Assembly: GCA_937863385.1 (NCBI GenBank)
Contig: CALMBW010000004.1
Span: 1-64,000, forward strand
Length of the DNA stretch: 64,000 nt
Source of the DNA: an uncultured Actinomycetes bacterium
GTDB lineage: Bacteria; Actinomycetota; CADDZG01; WHSQ01
Reading direction: 5' to 3'
Both the position numbers and the translations under genes were made by a program. The notes beneath the pieces were generated by a model that worked only from the letters and a program-made list of their open reading frames with translations, was not told the DNA's origin and did no database searches. Positions 29,015 to 40,062 of this stretch are shown here, one piece after another (the first letter of the stretch is position 1; each line of letters starts with the position of its first letter).

Positions 29015-30979
29015 CTAACCCCCGATCTTGAAGATGTGGGCGGGCTCGTGATGCGGGTCGAGGCGAACGTAGTTGTTCGGGCCGTGCCATACGTAGCGCT
29101 CGTCGGTTATCAAGTCACGAACCTCGAACGGGTGGTGGGAGTCAACGCCCAGAGCTTCGAGGTCCAAGTGCAAGGTCGACTCTTCCCAATGGAACGGATT
29201 CAGATTCACCACCACCAACAGCGCTTCTCGATCTGGCGATGACTTGCTGAAGGCCAGGATGCTGTCCTTGTCGCTCTGGTGGAAGGTGATGTTGTCGATC
29301 TCGTTGAAGGCAGGATGCTTGCGTCGGATGTCGTTGACGCCCTTGATGTACGCGACGAGGTTCGGTTGTGCCTTGAAATCGCGCGCCTTCAACTCGTACT
29401 TCTCAGAGTCGAGGTACTCCTCCGATCCTTCCTTGACCGGAACGTTCTCGAAGAGCTCGTACCCGGAGTAGATGCCGTACGTGGGAGACATCAGTGCGGC
29501 CAGTATCAAGCGGATCTTGAAAGCCGGCTTGCCACCCGTCTGGAGATACTCGTGAAGTATGTCGGGTGTGTTCACGAAGAAGTTGGGCCGGAAGAAGTAG
29601 CGCCACTCCGAAGTGGTGAGTTCGGTCATGTACTCGACCAGCTCGTGCTTGGTGTTGCGCCATGTGAAATAGGTGTACGACTGACTGAATCCGAGTTTGC
29701 CGAGCTGCGCCATGACCTTGGGGCGCGTGAACGCTTCGGCCAAGAAGACGACATCGGGATGCTCCGCGTGGATCTCCTCGATGACCCACTCCCAGAACGG
29801 GAATGGTTTTGTGTGCGGGTTGTCGACGCGGAAGATCTTTACTCCGTGTTCGATCCAGTGATCCAGGATCGACTTCAACTCTTGCCATAGTTCGGCTGCA
29901 TTCTCGGTGTCGAAGTTGACGTGATAGACGTCCTGGTACTTCTTCGGGGGGTTCTCCGCGTAGCGGATGGAACCGTCGGGGCGGTGATGGAACCACTCGG
30001 GATGCTCCTTGACCCACGGGTGATCCGGTGATGCTTGTATGGCGAAGTCGAGAGCAACTTCGAGGTTGTTGCGTTCTGCCTCCGCAACGAAGGCGTCGAA
30101 GTCATCCATCGTCCCCAGCTTTGGGTGGATGGCCGTGTGTCCACCTTCGGGGCCGCCGATGGCCCAGGGACTGCCAACATCGTCCGGCTTTGCTTGCAGT
30201 GAGTTGTTCTTACCCTTCTTGAAGGCGCTGCCGATCGGATGGATCGGTGGCAGATAGACGACGTCGAAGCCCATCTCGGCTATCTCGGGAAGGCGCTTAG
30301 CTGCTGTTCTGAAGGTTCCGTGCCTCCCATTGGTCCCGGTGGATCGGGGGAAGAACTCGTACCACGCCCCCGTGCGTGCGCGTTCGCGGTCCACATAGGT
30401 TTCGAGCGCGGGCTTGAAGGTGGAAGACCCCTTGCGATCGGGGTAGCTCTGCATGGCAAGAGAAACGGAGTCGGATAAGACCGCCACCACTCGTGGATCT
30501 TGGAAGGTCCACTTGTGGTCTTTCGGGCGGGTTCGGATCGCCGAGACGATGTCCATGATCTCCCGCCGTTTCTTCGAGGGCAGTTTGGGGATGCGTGCTT
30601 CGATCAGGCGAGCACCTTCTTCCAGTTCCAGCTCGACGTCGTCGCCCACCTCGACCTTCCGCACCAGGAGACGGCGCCAGGTGGCGAAATGGTCCGTCCA
30701 TGCTTCGATCGTGTAGCGCCACACACCTATGTGGTTGGGGCTGAACGAACCCGCCCAGCGATCGTTCTCCACCATCGTCATGGGTGATTCCGACCACCCC
30801 TTGGTACGGGGGCCTTTGGCTTTCAGGACGGCCTGCAGAAGGTCTGGTCCGTCCCTGAAGATGTCGGCAGATACGTCGATCACGTCTCCAACGATCGCCT
30901 TGGTTCTGAACCGTCCGCCGTCCAGTTGCGGCTCGATGCGTTCTATGACGACATGACCAGCCCTGGGGTCCGGTTTCAC
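29015..30979 (-). CDS. glgE: Alpha-1,4-glucan:maltose-1-phosphate maltosyltransferase
   Basis: 654 residues, typical GlgE length. An N-terminal domain (residues 1-200) is followed by the GH13_3 barrel with [16 protein letters not shown] (nucleophile Asp), [14 protein letters not shown] (acid/base Glu) and [14 protein letters not shown]. It extends linear alpha-1,4-glucan with maltosyl units from maltose-1-phosphate. It is the first gene of the leftward run glgE-treS-maltokinase-glgB-GH57. The 149 bases up to the divergent glgP start should hold promoters for both directions. Confidence 0.95.
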   Translation of the reverse strand: MKPDPRAGHVVIERIEPQLDGGRFRTKAIVGDVIDVSADIFRDGPDLLQAVLKAKGPRTKGWSESPMTMVENDRWAGSFSPNHIGVWRYTIEAWTDHFATWRRLLVRKVEVGDDVELELEEGARLIEARIPKLPSKKRREIMDIVSAIRTRPKDHKWTFQDPRVVAVLSDSVSLAMQSYPDRKGSSTFKPALETYVDRERARTGAWYEFFPRSTGTNGRHGTFRTAAKRLPEIAEMGFDVVYLPPIHPIGSAFKKGKNNSLQAKPDDVGSPWAIGGPEGGHTAIHPKLGTMDDFDAFVAEAERNNLEVALDFAIQASPDHPWVKEHPEWFHHRPDGSIRYAENPPKKYQDVYHVNFDTENAAELWQELKSILDHWIEHGVKIFRVDNPHTKPFPFWEWVIEEIHAEHPDVVFLAEAFTRPKVMAQLGKLGFSQSYTYFTWRNTKHELVEYMTELTTSEWRYFFRPNFFVNTPDILHEYLQTGGKPAFKIRLILAALMSPTYGIYSGYELFENVPVKEGSEEYLDSEKYELKARDFKAQPNLVAYIKGVNDIRRKHPAFNEIDNITFHQSDKDSILAFSKSSPDREALLVVVNLNPFHWEESTLHLDLEALGVDSHHPFEVRDLITDERYVWHGPNNYVRLDPHHEPAHIFKIGG

Positions 30980-31128
30980 CGCTGTATCACGAGGTCGATC
31001 CCTCTTTCCCTGTTTGATGTCTTTTTAGGCTACCCGTGATTGCTTACCCCGGAGGCGCCGCCGTATCCCCTGCGCCTGCCCCTGCCTGCCGGTTTGCCTC
31101 CCCCCTGGGCATGGGGCACAGTGAGCAG

Positions 31129-33687
31129 ATGAAGGCATTGCGCAGCTTTACCGTTCGGGCGTCGCTTCCCCCGCCTCTCGAAGTCCTGGTTGAGATCGCC
31201 TACAACCTGAGGTGGTCTTGGGACGCGAGAGCGGCTGATCTCTTCAGATGGGTAGATCCCGAAGCCTGGGAAAGCTCGGGCCATGATCCCGTTCGCACGC
31301 TCGGCCGCGTATCGCGCGAGCGGCTTGCGCAGTGTGCCGAGGATCAACCGTTCCTTGCATTCCTTGCTGCCGTCGAGGAGGACCTTCAGAGCTACCTGGG
31401 TGAGCCTCGTTGGTTCCAAGGGGCATACAACGGCGGGCGAGACGGTGCCACCGGTGTATCGGTGGCTTACCTGTCTCCCGAGTTCGGGGTGTCTGAGGCG
31501 CTACCGATCTATTCGGGTGGCCTCGGGGTGCTTGCCGGTGATCATCTCAAGGCAGCGAGCGACCTAGGGGTCCCGTTGGTTGCCGCGGGCCTTCTCTACC
31601 GCGAGGGCTACTTCCGTCAGCACCTGAACATCGACGGTTGGCAGCAGGAGCACTATCCGGCATTGGATCCCCACGCTATGCCGCTCAGGTTGCTCACCAC
31701 CGAAGACGATTCACCGCTGAAGGTCGAGGTTGATCTTGCCGGTGTCCGTTGCGTTGCACAGGTATGGCGTGCCGACGTTGGTCGCATCCCATTGCTCTTG
31801 TTGGACACCGACATCGAGGACAACGGTCCCGAAGAACGCACCGTTACCGATCGCTTGTATGGAGGTGGCACAGAGCACCGCTTGCGTCAGGAGATCGTCC
31901 TAGGCATTGGTGGGGTGCGCGCGCTTGAAGCTGCTGGCTTTTCTCCGGACGTCTTCCACACCAACGAAGGACACGCCGGATTCATGGGCCTGGAAAGGAT
32001 CCGACGGCTCGTGGACGAAGCGGGGCTCACCTTCAGCGAGGCCCTCGAAGCAGTTCGTGCCGGATCTGTTTTCACAACTCACACCCCGGTGCCAGCCGGG
32101 ATCGATGTCTACTCGAACGAGTTGATGGAGCGATACTTCGCGACGTTCGCAACGGCCTGCGGCGCGACGTTCGAGCAACTGATGACCCTCGGCCGGCCGC
32201 AGGACGACGAAGGGGAGTCCACCTCTTTCAACATGGCGATCATGGGGTTCAGGCTTGCGGGACGAAGCAACGGGGTTAGCAAGCTCCACGGTGTCGTATC
32301 GCGACACATCTTCAGTGACCTATGGCCTGACGTCCCGATAGACGAAGTGCCCATCGGATCGGTCACTAACGGGGTCCACGTGCCGACATGGGTTGGCCCC
32401 GAGATCACCGAGGTGCTGGATCGAAGGTTCCCGCCGGGATGGGCGGAAAGTGGTTCGGGTCGCTGGGGCAAGGTTCAGGAGATCCCCGATGCGGAACTCT
32501 GGAGAGCGCGCGAGCGCGCCCGTGAGCGCCTCGTCTTCTTCGTGCGCGAACGCCTCAAGCACCAGTTGCTCCTCCGCGGCGTATCGGAGGCCGATGCAGC
32601 CTGGACCGAGGACGTATTCGATCCGGGTGTCCTCACGATCGGGTTCGCCCGCAGGTTCGCCCCGTACAAGCGCGGAACCTTGATCATCAGTGACGTCGAG
32701 AGGCTCAAGGGGATGCTGTTGTCGGGCGACCGGCCGGTGCAGGTGGTTCTGGCCGGAAAGGCGCATCCGCTCGATGATCCAGGTAAGGAGCTGATCCGCC
32801 AGATCGTTCACTTCGCGGCCGACCATGAGGTGCGTGCTCGCTTCGCATTCATCGAGGACTACGACCTCGAAGTGGCGCGGCATCTCGTTCAGGGAGCCGA
32901 TGTATGGCTGAACAACCCGCGGCGGCCGATGGAGGCATCTGGAACCTCCGGGATGAAGGCAGCACTCAACGGTGTGCTGAACCTTTCAGTGCTCGACGGG
33001 TGGTGGGATGAGTGCTACGACGGCACCAACGGATGGGCGATCGGTGGAACCGAGACCTATAGCGACTTCGATCACCAGGACCGCGTCGAAGCATCGGCCC
33101 TGTACGAGTTGCTCGAGCGGGATGTCATCCCGCGCTTCTACGATCGGCCTGAGGGCCCCGTCCCAAGGCGCTGGGTCGAGAGGATGAAGGCATCTCTTGC
33201 CACTCTCGGGCCCTTCGTCTCTGCCGATCGCATGGTGCGCGACTACGTCGAGGGGCTGTACCTCCCTGCAGCCAAGCGGGGGACCTTGATGCGGGAAGAT
33301 TCCTTCGATCGGGCCCGTCGCCTAGCGGCCTGGAAGATGCGCGTTCGGGAAGGTTGGTCGTCGGTAAAGGTTATGGGTGTCGATGGAGATACCAACGCCG
33401 CCGACGTTGGAGACGAACGATCCGTGAGCGCGACCATCCAAACGGGTTCCTTGACCAAAGACGATCTGCGCGTCGAGCTGGCGCATGGGTTGGTAGGAGC
33501 AACCGGGGAGTTGATCGACCCAGTCATCGACGTGATGACGCCCCAAGGCGAACAAGACGGTACCTGCACCTTTACGAGATCGTTCACGGCCGACGAAACG
33601 GGCCTCTATGGGTACGCGGTGCGCGTCGTTCCTGATCATGCCGACCTAGGCAACAGCATGGATCTAGGGCTCGTAGCTTGGGCCTAA
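31129..33687 (+). CDS. glgP: Alpha-glucan phosphorylase
   Basis: 852 residues from ATG 31129, giving the family N-terminus FTVRASLPPPLEVLVEIAYN with NLRWSWD. The DUF3417-type N-terminal region marks the actinobacterial and archaeal GlgP subgroup. The pyridoxal-phosphate lysine lies in EASGTSGMKAALNG, and RFAPYKRGTLI carries phosphate-binding residues. It releases glucose-1-phosphate from the non-reducing ends of alpha-glucan. It is transcribed divergently from glgE, so synthesis and breakdown share a control region. The upstream 31 in-frame codons look non-coding. Confidence 0.94.
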   Translation: MKALRSFTVRASLPPPLEVLVEIAYNLRWSWDARAADLFRWVDPEAWESSGHDPVRTLGRVSRERLAQCAEDQPFLAFLAAVEEDLQSYLGEPRWFQGAYNGGRDGATGVSVAYLSPEFGVSEALPIYSGGLGVLAGDHLKAASDLGVPLVAAGLLYREGYFRQHLNIDGWQQEHYPALDPHAMPLRLLTTEDDSPLKVEVDLAGVRCVAQVWRADVGRIPLLLLDTDIEDNGPEERTVTDRLYGGGTEHRLRQEIVLGIGGVRALEAAGFSPDVFHTNEGHAGFMGLERIRRLVDEAGLTFSEALEAVRAGSVFTTHTPVPAGIDVYSNELMERYFATFATACGATFEQLMTLGRPQDDEGESTSFNMAIMGFRLAGRSNGVSKLHGVVSRHIFSDLWPDVPIDEVPIGSVTNGVHVPTWVGPEITEVLDRRFPPGWAESGSGRWGKVQEIPDAELWRARERARERLVFFVRERLKHQLLLRGVSEADAAWTEDVFDPGVLTIGFARRFAPYKRGTLIISDVERLKGMLLSGDRPVQVVLAGKAHPLDDPGKELIRQIVHFAADHEVRARFAFIEDYDLEVARHLVQGADVWLNNPRRPMEASGTSGMKAALNGVLNLSVLDGWWDECYDGTNGWAIGGTETYSDFDHQDRVEASALYELLERDVIPRFYDRPEGPVPRRWVERMKASLATLGPFVSADRMVRDYVEGLYLPAAKRGTLMREDSFDRARRLAAWKMRVREGWSSVKVMGVDGDTNAADVGDERSVSATIQTGSLTKDDLRVELAHGLVGATGELIDPVIDVMTPQGEQDGTCTFTRSFTADETGLYGYAVRVVPDHADLGNSMDLGLVAWA

Positions 33688-33715
33688 CCAAGTTTCGGAG
33701 GAGACGCTCGATCTC

Positions 33716-35485
33716 CTACTGACTCAGATGCAAGATCGCAGCGGACTCAGGGCCGAGCGTCAGGGTACCGCCGCCCTGTTGCGTGAACTCCGGTTCGGTA
33801 GCGAGCAGCAACTCGCCGGTTAGTGGGAATGAAGTGGATGTTGCGGACAGGTTGCACGCGATGGCCAAGCTTCCGCGGTACATAACAAGCCAACGTTGTT
33901 CCTCGTCGTACTCGACGGTGACTTTCTCGAGACTCCCATCGGTCAGGTCGGGGTGCGATCTGCGGAGGGCGATGAGCTTCTTGTAAAGGTCGTGCATCTG
34001 TGCGTGAAAGGCGTTCTGAAGCTCGGCCCAATCGAGTTTGGAACGTTCGAAGGTAGCGGGGTCTTGCGGGTCGGGGACTTCGGCAGGGTCCCAGCCGAAG
34101 GCAGCGAACTCATGGCGACGGCCTTCGCTGACGGCCTTTCCCAGCTCAGGATCGTCGTGGTCGGTGAAGTACAGCCACGGGGTTCGTGCCCCCCATTCTT
34201 CACCCATGAACAACATGGGGATGAACGGCGACATCAAAACGAGCGCTGCTGCGACGCGCGCGGCGTTTTCGTCCACCAGCATGCTCAGGCGTTCGCCTTG
34301 GGCACGGTTGCCAACCTGGTCGTGGGTCTGGGAGTAGGCGAGGAATCTGCTACCAGATGCACCCTCGTGCGGCCGCCCGTGACTTCGGCCCCGAAAGCGC
34401 GAGTAGGCGCCCTGGTATACCCACGCGGCTTTCAGGGCCTGGGCAAGCTGCTCGATGTTGCCGAAGTCGAGGTAGTAGCCGTCTCGTTCGCCCGTCAAGA
34501 CCGCATGCAGAGCATGATGGAAGTCGTCGTTCCACTGCGCGTCCATGCCCCAGCCGCCCTTGTCGATCGGTGTGATCACGCGCGGGTCACCCAGATCGCT
34601 TTCGGCGATGAGGTGTAGCGGTCGCCCCAGCCGTTCGCTCAGGATCTGAACGCTCTCGGAGATCTCCTCGAGAAGGTGCTTGGGTGAGCGATCCAGCAGG
34701 GCATGAACGGCGTCGATCCGCAAGGCGTCGAAGTGATAGTTGACGAACCAGTGGAGAGCGTTGCCCACGATGAATGCACGCACTTCATCGCTGCCTGGAC
34801 CGTCGAGGTTGATCGCGTCTCCCCAAGGAGTCGAGTAAGCGTTGGTGAAGTAAGGACCGAAGCGCGGCAGGTAGTTGCCCGAGGGGCCGAGATGGTTGTA
34901 GACGACGTCCAGGATGGTGGCCAGACCCCGCGAGTGACAGGCGTCGACGAAGCGTTTCAGCCCCTCCGGCCCCCCGTAGGAGTGCTGCGGGGCGAACAGT
35001 GAGGTCCCGTCGTAGCCCCACCCGCGCTTCCCGGGAAAGGAATTGACCGGCATCAGTTCAACGGCCGTGATCCCAAGGTGGACCAGGTGGTCCAGCTTCT
35101 CGATCGCGGAGTCGAAGGTGCCCTCCTGAGTGAAGGTTCCGATGTGAAGCTCGTAGATGATCCATCCTTCGAAGGCAGGAGGCGCCCACGCTTGATCGGC
35201 CCAGTCGAAACTCCGGTGGTCGATCAACTCGGATAGCTCGTGAACGCCATCGGGCTGACAGTTCGATCTGGGGTCGGGGAGCGGGTCGCCGCCGTCGAGG
35301 CGGTAGCCGTAGCGCATCCCCGGCTCTGCGGGCACTTCGACCGCCCACTTGCCCAGATCCTTGCGCTCCATAGGGTGAGCGACCCCATCCAGTACGAGCT
35401 CTACCGAGCTTGCATCGGGAGCCCACACCTCCATGATCATCGACCCATCATGCCCCTGCGACGAGTGCGCAACCATCCGGGTCAC
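33716..35485 (-). CDS. treZ: Malto-oligosyltrehalose trehalohydrolase
   Basis: 589 residues from GTG 35485, directly abutting the treY stop. It has an N-terminal CBM48-like domain (VWAPDASSVELVLDG), then a GH13_10 barrel with LRIDAVHALLDRSPK, LIAESDLGDPRV and SQTHDQVGNRAQGERLS. It hydrolyses the bond next to the terminal trehalose unit made by TreY and releases free trehalose. It is the last gene of the treX-treY-treZ run and converges on glgP with 28 bases between the stops; a weak 6-bp stem lies there. Confidence 0.95.
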   Translation of the reverse strand: MTRMVAHSSQGHDGSMIMEVWAPDASSVELVLDGVAHPMERKDLGKWAVEVPAEPGMRYGYRLDGGDPLPDPRSNCQPDGVHELSELIDHRSFDWADQAWAPPAFEGWIIYELHIGTFTQEGTFDSAIEKLDHLVHLGITAVELMPVNSFPGKRGWGYDGTSLFAPQHSYGGPEGLKRFVDACHSRGLATILDVVYNHLGPSGNYLPRFGPYFTNAYSTPWGDAINLDGPGSDEVRAFIVGNALHWFVNYHFDALRIDAVHALLDRSPKHLLEEISESVQILSERLGRPLHLIAESDLGDPRVITPIDKGGWGMDAQWNDDFHHALHAVLTGERDGYYLDFGNIEQLAQALKAAWVYQGAYSRFRGRSHGRPHEGASGSRFLAYSQTHDQVGNRAQGERLSMLVDENAARVAAALVLMSPFIPMLFMGEEWGARTPWLYFTDHDDPELGKAVSEGRRHEFAAFGWDPAEVPDPQDPATFERSKLDWAELQNAFHAQMHDLYKKLIALRRSHPDLTDGSLEKVTVEYDEEQRWLVMYRGSLAIACNLSATSTSFPLTGELLLATEPEFTQQGGGTLTLGPESAAILHLSQ

Positions 35486-37900
35486 CTAGCCAGCTTCTTT
35501 GACCAATAACGAAACCGGGAAGGTGGCCAGGAGCATCCCTACCGAAGGGTTGCCCCCGTAGACGCGCTCGCCGGTGAGTACGTTGCGCCACTTGCCCTCG
35601 GGTAGCGGGATGGTGGTGTCACCCCACTCGCCCTCTAGCGAAAGTACGAGCCGGGGGGCCACCACGACGACATCGTCCGATCGCATGAAGGCCACGACAT
35701 GGTGGGCTGCCTCGCCTTCTGCTTCGATCGGTGAGTAGGAACCTTCGAGGAAACTGTTCGGTCGCTGTCTTCGAAGCCGCAAGGCGGTGGTCGTGACCAG
35801 CATCTTGGCGGCCCCGTCATCGGCGGACGCCCACAGTTCGCTCGCTGGTGTCTCGTCGGCATGGCTGAGTAGCGCGATCCGAAGATCGTGGTCAACCGGC
35901 CGGCGATTGTCAGGATCGACGAGGGACAGATCCCACAGCTCGGTCCCCTGGTAGGTGTCGGGTATGCCTGGGTAGGTGTGCTTGATCAAGCACTGCGCAA
36001 GTGAGTTGATGCGGCCGGGCTCGACCAGATCCGACACGAAGTCGTTGAGGAGGACCTGCAGCGAGGGGTCGCCGATCACGCCGTCGACGAACCTAGACAA
36101 CGCGGTTTCGTAGTCATCATCGGGACGCAACCATGAGGTGCCTCCCTTCGCTTCGCGTGCGGCCTTCAACATGTATTCACTCGCACGAGGGACATCTAGC
36201 GGATGGGCTCCGACGAGTACCTGATAGAAGAGGTAGCGGGTGTTCGCGTCCGGCATGCCGTCGGTCAGATGCGTCGCTGAACCTTCGTCGAACGTGCTAA
36301 CGAACGTTTCCCATCGATCAGGGATCTCCGAGAGCAGTGAGATACGAGCGCGTACGTCTTCGCTGCGTTTGGTGTCGTGGGTCGAGGTAGCAAGCACCGA
36401 GAGGGGCCACTTCTGCTGAGCCCGGCTCGCCGCGGCGTGGAACTCATCCAGGTCGACACCGAAATAGCCGGGGTCGCCGCCGACCTCATTCAGCGACACG
36501 AGCCGGTTGAAGTTGTAGAAGACGGTGTCCTCGTAGCTCTTGGCCATCACCGGTCCGCTCGTCTGCTGCAACCGGAGCACGAAACGTCGCCCGGCTTCGC
36601 CTCCAACACCGGTCAAGATCACGTCACTCAACCTGTCGAAGTAGATGGATGGGATGTAGGCGGCACGTCGCCGCGCTGCTTCGATCGCGTCCAGCAACAA
36701 GCGTTCGTCTTGATCTGTTCGGGAACCATCGGGGCGGATGTAGGTCCGGTACACGTCGAAGCCCGCGAGGGTTTCGCCGACGAGGGCGACCATCAGGTCC
36801 TCGTCAACCTCCCAGTCCATCTCGGTGAAGATCTTTTCGAGCTCGCCGGCGAGTCGTTTCAGATCTGCGATCAGCACCTGCCGCATCACCAGCATCTTCT
36901 TGTCTTGGGTGACGGCATCCAAAGAAGCGGTTTCTCGGCTGAAGTCCTGGTAGATCGAAGTCATGCGGTGCTCGTTGCGCTGATCGACGAACAGTCCGCC
37001 TACGATGTTGAGGAAGTCGTAACCCGTGGTCCCTTCTACCGGCCATGTGTCGGGCAAGACCTCAGAGGGCTCGAGTATCTTTTCGACCCACACGGGTACG
37101 CCGCTCCGCTGCACCAGAGCCTCCAGGTATCCCTGGGGGTCGAGCAGGCCGTCGATGTGATCGACCCTAAGACCGTGGACGGCTCCGTCGGCGATCAGCT
37201 CGAACAGCAGCGAATGCGTGGCTTCGAAGACTTCCGGTAACTCCTGGCGAACGGCGGCGAGCGTGTTGACGTCAAAGAAGCGGCGGTAGTTGATGTTCCG
37301 ATTCCCGCGGCGCCACTCGACGAGCCAGTAGTTCTGCGTATCGATGATCTCGGCCAAGGGAGCATCCAGGTCCGTTTCGGGACTGAGGGGAAACCGGTGA
37401 TCGAAGTAATGCAAGACGGGTTCGATCCCGGATGTATCGAGCGTGATCTCGCCACGTTCGATACAAGCTTCAAGATCGTCGCCGAGTATGGGTGCACACA
37501 CCTTGCCGTCCAGGTAGTCCCAGTCGATGTCGAACCAGTGAGCGTGGCGACTGTTACGTCCATGCTTGAGTACGTTCCACCATCGGTTGTTGCCCTCCGT
37601 GGAGACGTGATTCGGCACGATGTCGGCGATGTGGCCCAACCCGTGTTGCTCGAGTGCGTCGACCATCCGTTCGAAGGCCTCGCGGCCCCCGAGCGACTCG
37701 TTCAACCGAGGGTGTTCGACGACGTCGTATCCGTGCTCCGAACCTTCGGCGGCTTGAAGGTAGGGAGACAGGTATAGGTGGGTGACTCCCAGGTCGGCGA
37801 AGTAGGGAGCGAGCTCCGCGACACGATCGAATCCGAAGTCTGGGGTCATCTGCAGGCGATAGATGGCGCCGATCGGCGTTGTTCCGCGCTCGCTACTCAA
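35486..37900 (-). CDS. treY: Malto-oligosyltrehalose synthase
   Basis: 804 residues. It is a GH13_26 enzyme with YRLQMTPDFGFDRV at the N-terminus, LRVDHIDGLLDPQGYLEAL (nucleophile) and WVEKILEPSEVLPDTWPVEG. It converts the reducing end of maltodextrins to a trehalose unit by intramolecular transglucosylation. The start is a TTG at 37900 that overlaps the end of treX by 8 bases; the next Met lies inside the conserved first strand, so the TTG is preferred and the link to treX is translational. Confidence 0.94.
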   Translation of the reverse strand: MSSERGTTPIGAIYRLQMTPDFGFDRVAELAPYFADLGVTHLYLSPYLQAAEGSEHGYDVVEHPRLNESLGGREAFERMVDALEQHGLGHIADIVPNHVSTEGNNRWWNVLKHGRNSRHAHWFDIDWDYLDGKVCAPILGDDLEACIERGEITLDTSGIEPVLHYFDHRFPLSPETDLDAPLAEIIDTQNYWLVEWRRGNRNINYRRFFDVNTLAAVRQELPEVFEATHSLLFELIADGAVHGLRVDHIDGLLDPQGYLEALVQRSGVPVWVEKILEPSEVLPDTWPVEGTTGYDFLNIVGGLFVDQRNEHRMTSIYQDFSRETASLDAVTQDKKMLVMRQVLIADLKRLAGELEKIFTEMDWEVDEDLMVALVGETLAGFDVYRTYIRPDGSRTDQDERLLLDAIEAARRRAAYIPSIYFDRLSDVILTGVGGEAGRRFVLRLQQTSGPVMAKSYEDTVFYNFNRLVSLNEVGGDPGYFGVDLDEFHAAASRAQQKWPLSVLATSTHDTKRSEDVRARISLLSEIPDRWETFVSTFDEGSATHLTDGMPDANTRYLFYQVLVGAHPLDVPRASEYMLKAAREAKGGTSWLRPDDDYETALSRFVDGVIGDPSLQVLLNDFVSDLVEPGRINSLAQCLIKHTYPGIPDTYQGTELWDLSLVDPDNRRPVDHDLRIALLSHADETPASELWASADDGAAKMLVTTTALRLRRQRPNSFLEGSYSPIEAEGEAAHHVVAFMRSDDVVVVAPRLVLSLEGEWGDTTIPLPEGKWRNVLTGERVYGGNPSVGMLLATFPVSLLVKEAG

Positions 37901-40019
37901 CTCGTCTCAACACCACCAAGGATCTATCTACCAGCTCGATCTTGCCACCGGCGGGGTAGCGGATCGACGAGAGTTCCTCGGAGTCTGTGAGGAAGGGGCG
38001 ATCGGTGTCGATCGCCACCTCCCAGCTCGTTCCCCATCGACCCTCGGGGATCGTGAACTCTAGCGACTCGGAGTGTGCGTTGAACAGCATGAGGAAGCTG
38101 TCATCGGTCACGATCTCGCCCCGGGGGCCGGGGTCGGGCATCTCGTCGCCGTTGATGAACACGGCGACGGACTTGGCGAAACCTTCGTTCCACTGTTCCT
38201 CGGTCATCTCAGTGCCGTCGGTGTCGAACCAGGCCATGTCTTCGACTCCGGTCCCGTGGAACTCCCGGCCCATGAACCACTTGCGGCGCCGGAACGCAGG
38301 GTGTCTCTGCCTGAAGTCCATCAGCCTCCTGGTGAAGCCAAGCTGTGGGAGGTTCTCGTCCACCAGGCTCCAGTCGAACCACGAGATCTCGTTGTCCTGG
38401 CAGTAGGCATTGTTGTTCCCCCCCTGGGTGCGCGATATCTCGTCGCCCCCGAGCAGCATCGGAACACCCTGGCTCAAAGCCAATGTAGTGATGAAGTTGC
38501 GCTTCTGACGCTCGCGCAGGGCGATGATCTTGGGATCGTCGGTCGGCCCCTCGACACCGTGGTTCCACGAGCGATTGTGGCTTTCCCCGTCGTTGCTGTC
38601 TTCACCGTTGTCTTCATTGTGCTTCTCGTTGTAGCTGACCAGGTCGTGCAGCGTGAACCCATCGTGAGCGGTGATGAAGTTGATCGAAGCGGCAGGTGTT
38701 CTGCCGTCCGCCTGATACAGGTCGGGAGACCCGGTCAGTCGCAGTGCGAACTCCGACAGCGTTGCGGGTTCGCCCCGCCAATAGTCGCGCACGGTGTCGC
38801 GGTATTTGCCGTTCCATTCCGACCATCCGGGAGGGAAGTTGCCCACCTGGTAGCCGCCCATCCCCACGTCCCAGGGTTCGGCGATCAGTTTCACCTCGGA
38901 CAGCACCGGGTCCTGATGGATGATGTCGAAGAAGGCGCTTAGTCTGTCTACGTCGTAGAGCTCACGTGCGAGTGCGGACGCAAGATCGAAGCGAAAGCCA
39001 TCGATGTGCATCTCAAGAACCCAGTAGCGCAACGAATCCATGATCAGCTTCAGCACCTGTGGGTGAACCACGTTGAGTGAGTTTCCGGTTCCGGTGAAAT
39101 CGAGGTAGTAGCGCGAGTCGTCCGGCATGAGCCGGTAATAGGCGGCGTTGTCGAGACCCCTGAAGCACAGGGTCGGACCCATCTCGTTGCCCTCTCCGGT
39201 GTGGTTGTAGACGACATCGAGGATCACCTCGATCCCACCCTCGTGCAGGGCCTTCACCATGTTCTTGAACTCGGCAACCTGCTGACCGCTCCTGCCTTGG
39301 GCGTACTCGGAGTACGGAGCGAAGAACCCGATCGTGTCGTAGCCCCAATAGTTGCGGAGGCCCTTGTCGAGCACGAACTTCGGGGTGATGAAGTGATGAA
39401 CGGGCATGAGCTCGACTGCTGTCACGCCGAGAAGCTGCATGTGCTCGATCGCTGCCGGATGAGCAAGCGCCGAATAGGTGCCTTGGATGTCCGGGGGGAT
39501 CGCCGGGTGCAGCTTGGTGAATCCCCTCACGTGGGTCTCGTAGATGACGGTGCGGTGCCAGGGGGTTCTTAACGGTCGATCGTTTCCCCAGTCGAAGGTC
39601 GGGTCGATCACGATCGACTTGGGAACGAAAGGTGCGTTGTCAGACTCGTTGTAGGAAAGGTCCGCCTCGTCATCGCCCCAGATGTAGCCGAAGGTCTGCT
39701 CGGACCAGTCGACGGCCCCCTCGATGGCCTTGGCGTAAGGATCGATCAACAACTTCGAAGGATTGAAGCGGTGGCCCTTCTCGGGTTCGAAAGGGCCGTG
39801 TACACGGAAGCCGTAGCGCTGGCCGGGCCCGATCCCGGGCACGTAGCCGTGCCAAACGTGGTTGGTGACTTCGGTGAGGTTATAGATCGATTGATTGTTG
39901 TGTTCATCGAATAGGCACAGCTCGACGTGGGTCCCGTGTTCGGAGAACACGGCGAAGTTGGTGCCCTCTCCGTTCCAGGTCGCGCCGAGTGGTGAGGGTC
40001 GTCCTGGCCAGATCTCCAT
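37893..40019 (-). CDS. treX: Glycogen debranching enzyme
   Basis: 708 residues, GlgX/TreX type. CBM48 N-terminus (PSPLGATWNGEGTNFAVFSE), then a GH13_11 barrel with FRFDLASALARELYDVDR, LIAEPWDVGMGGYQVGNF and ITAHDGFTLHDLVSYNEKHN. It hydrolyses alpha-1,6 branches to yield linear maltodextrins for TreY. It is the first gene of treXYZ. The start ATG 40019 is only 43 bases from the divergent zinc-ribbon gene, so the two promoters must interleave. The symbol glgX would be equally valid by sequence; the context favours treX. Confidence 0.93.
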   Translation of the reverse strand: MEIWPGRPSPLGATWNGEGTNFAVFSEHGTHVELCLFDEHNNQSIYNLTEVTNHVWHGYVPGIGPGQRYGFRVHGPFEPEKGHRFNPSKLLIDPYAKAIEGAVDWSEQTFGYIWGDDEADLSYNESDNAPFVPKSIVIDPTFDWGNDRPLRTPWHRTVIYETHVRGFTKLHPAIPPDIQGTYSALAHPAAIEHMQLLGVTAVELMPVHHFITPKFVLDKGLRNYWGYDTIGFFAPYSEYAQGRSGQQVAEFKNMVKALHEGGIEVILDVVYNHTGEGNEMGPTLCFRGLDNAAYYRLMPDDSRYYLDFTGTGNSLNVVHPQVLKLIMDSLRYWVLEMHIDGFRFDLASALARELYDVDRLSAFFDIIHQDPVLSEVKLIAEPWDVGMGGYQVGNFPPGWSEWNGKYRDTVRDYWRGEPATLSEFALRLTGSPDLYQADGRTPAASINFITAHDGFTLHDLVSYNEKHNEDNGEDSNDGESHNRSWNHGVEGPTDDPKIIALRERQKRNFITTLALSQGVPMLLGGDEISRTQGGNNNAYCQDNEISWFDWSLVDENLPQLGFTRRLMDFRQRHPAFRRRKWFMGREFHGTGVEDMAWFDTDGTEMTEEQWNEGFAKSVAVFINGDEMPDPGPRGEIVTDDSFLMLFNAHSESLEFTIPEGRWGTSWEVAIDTDRPFLTDSEELSSIRYPAGGKIELVDRSLVVLRRVE

Positions 40020-40062
40020 GAGGGCCGAGATTACGGTGCTTCGGACGCGATACGGTCATGCG

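Noticed and set aside
33699-33717. Small stem (AGGAGA with TCTCCT) between glgP and treZ
   Set aside because: Only six base pairs with a 7-base loop and no T-tract; too weak to call a terminator.
36377-37240. 287-codon plus-strand frame opposite treY
   Set aside because: It is a shadow frame of a well-conserved GH13 enzyme with third-position GC bias; no protein features.
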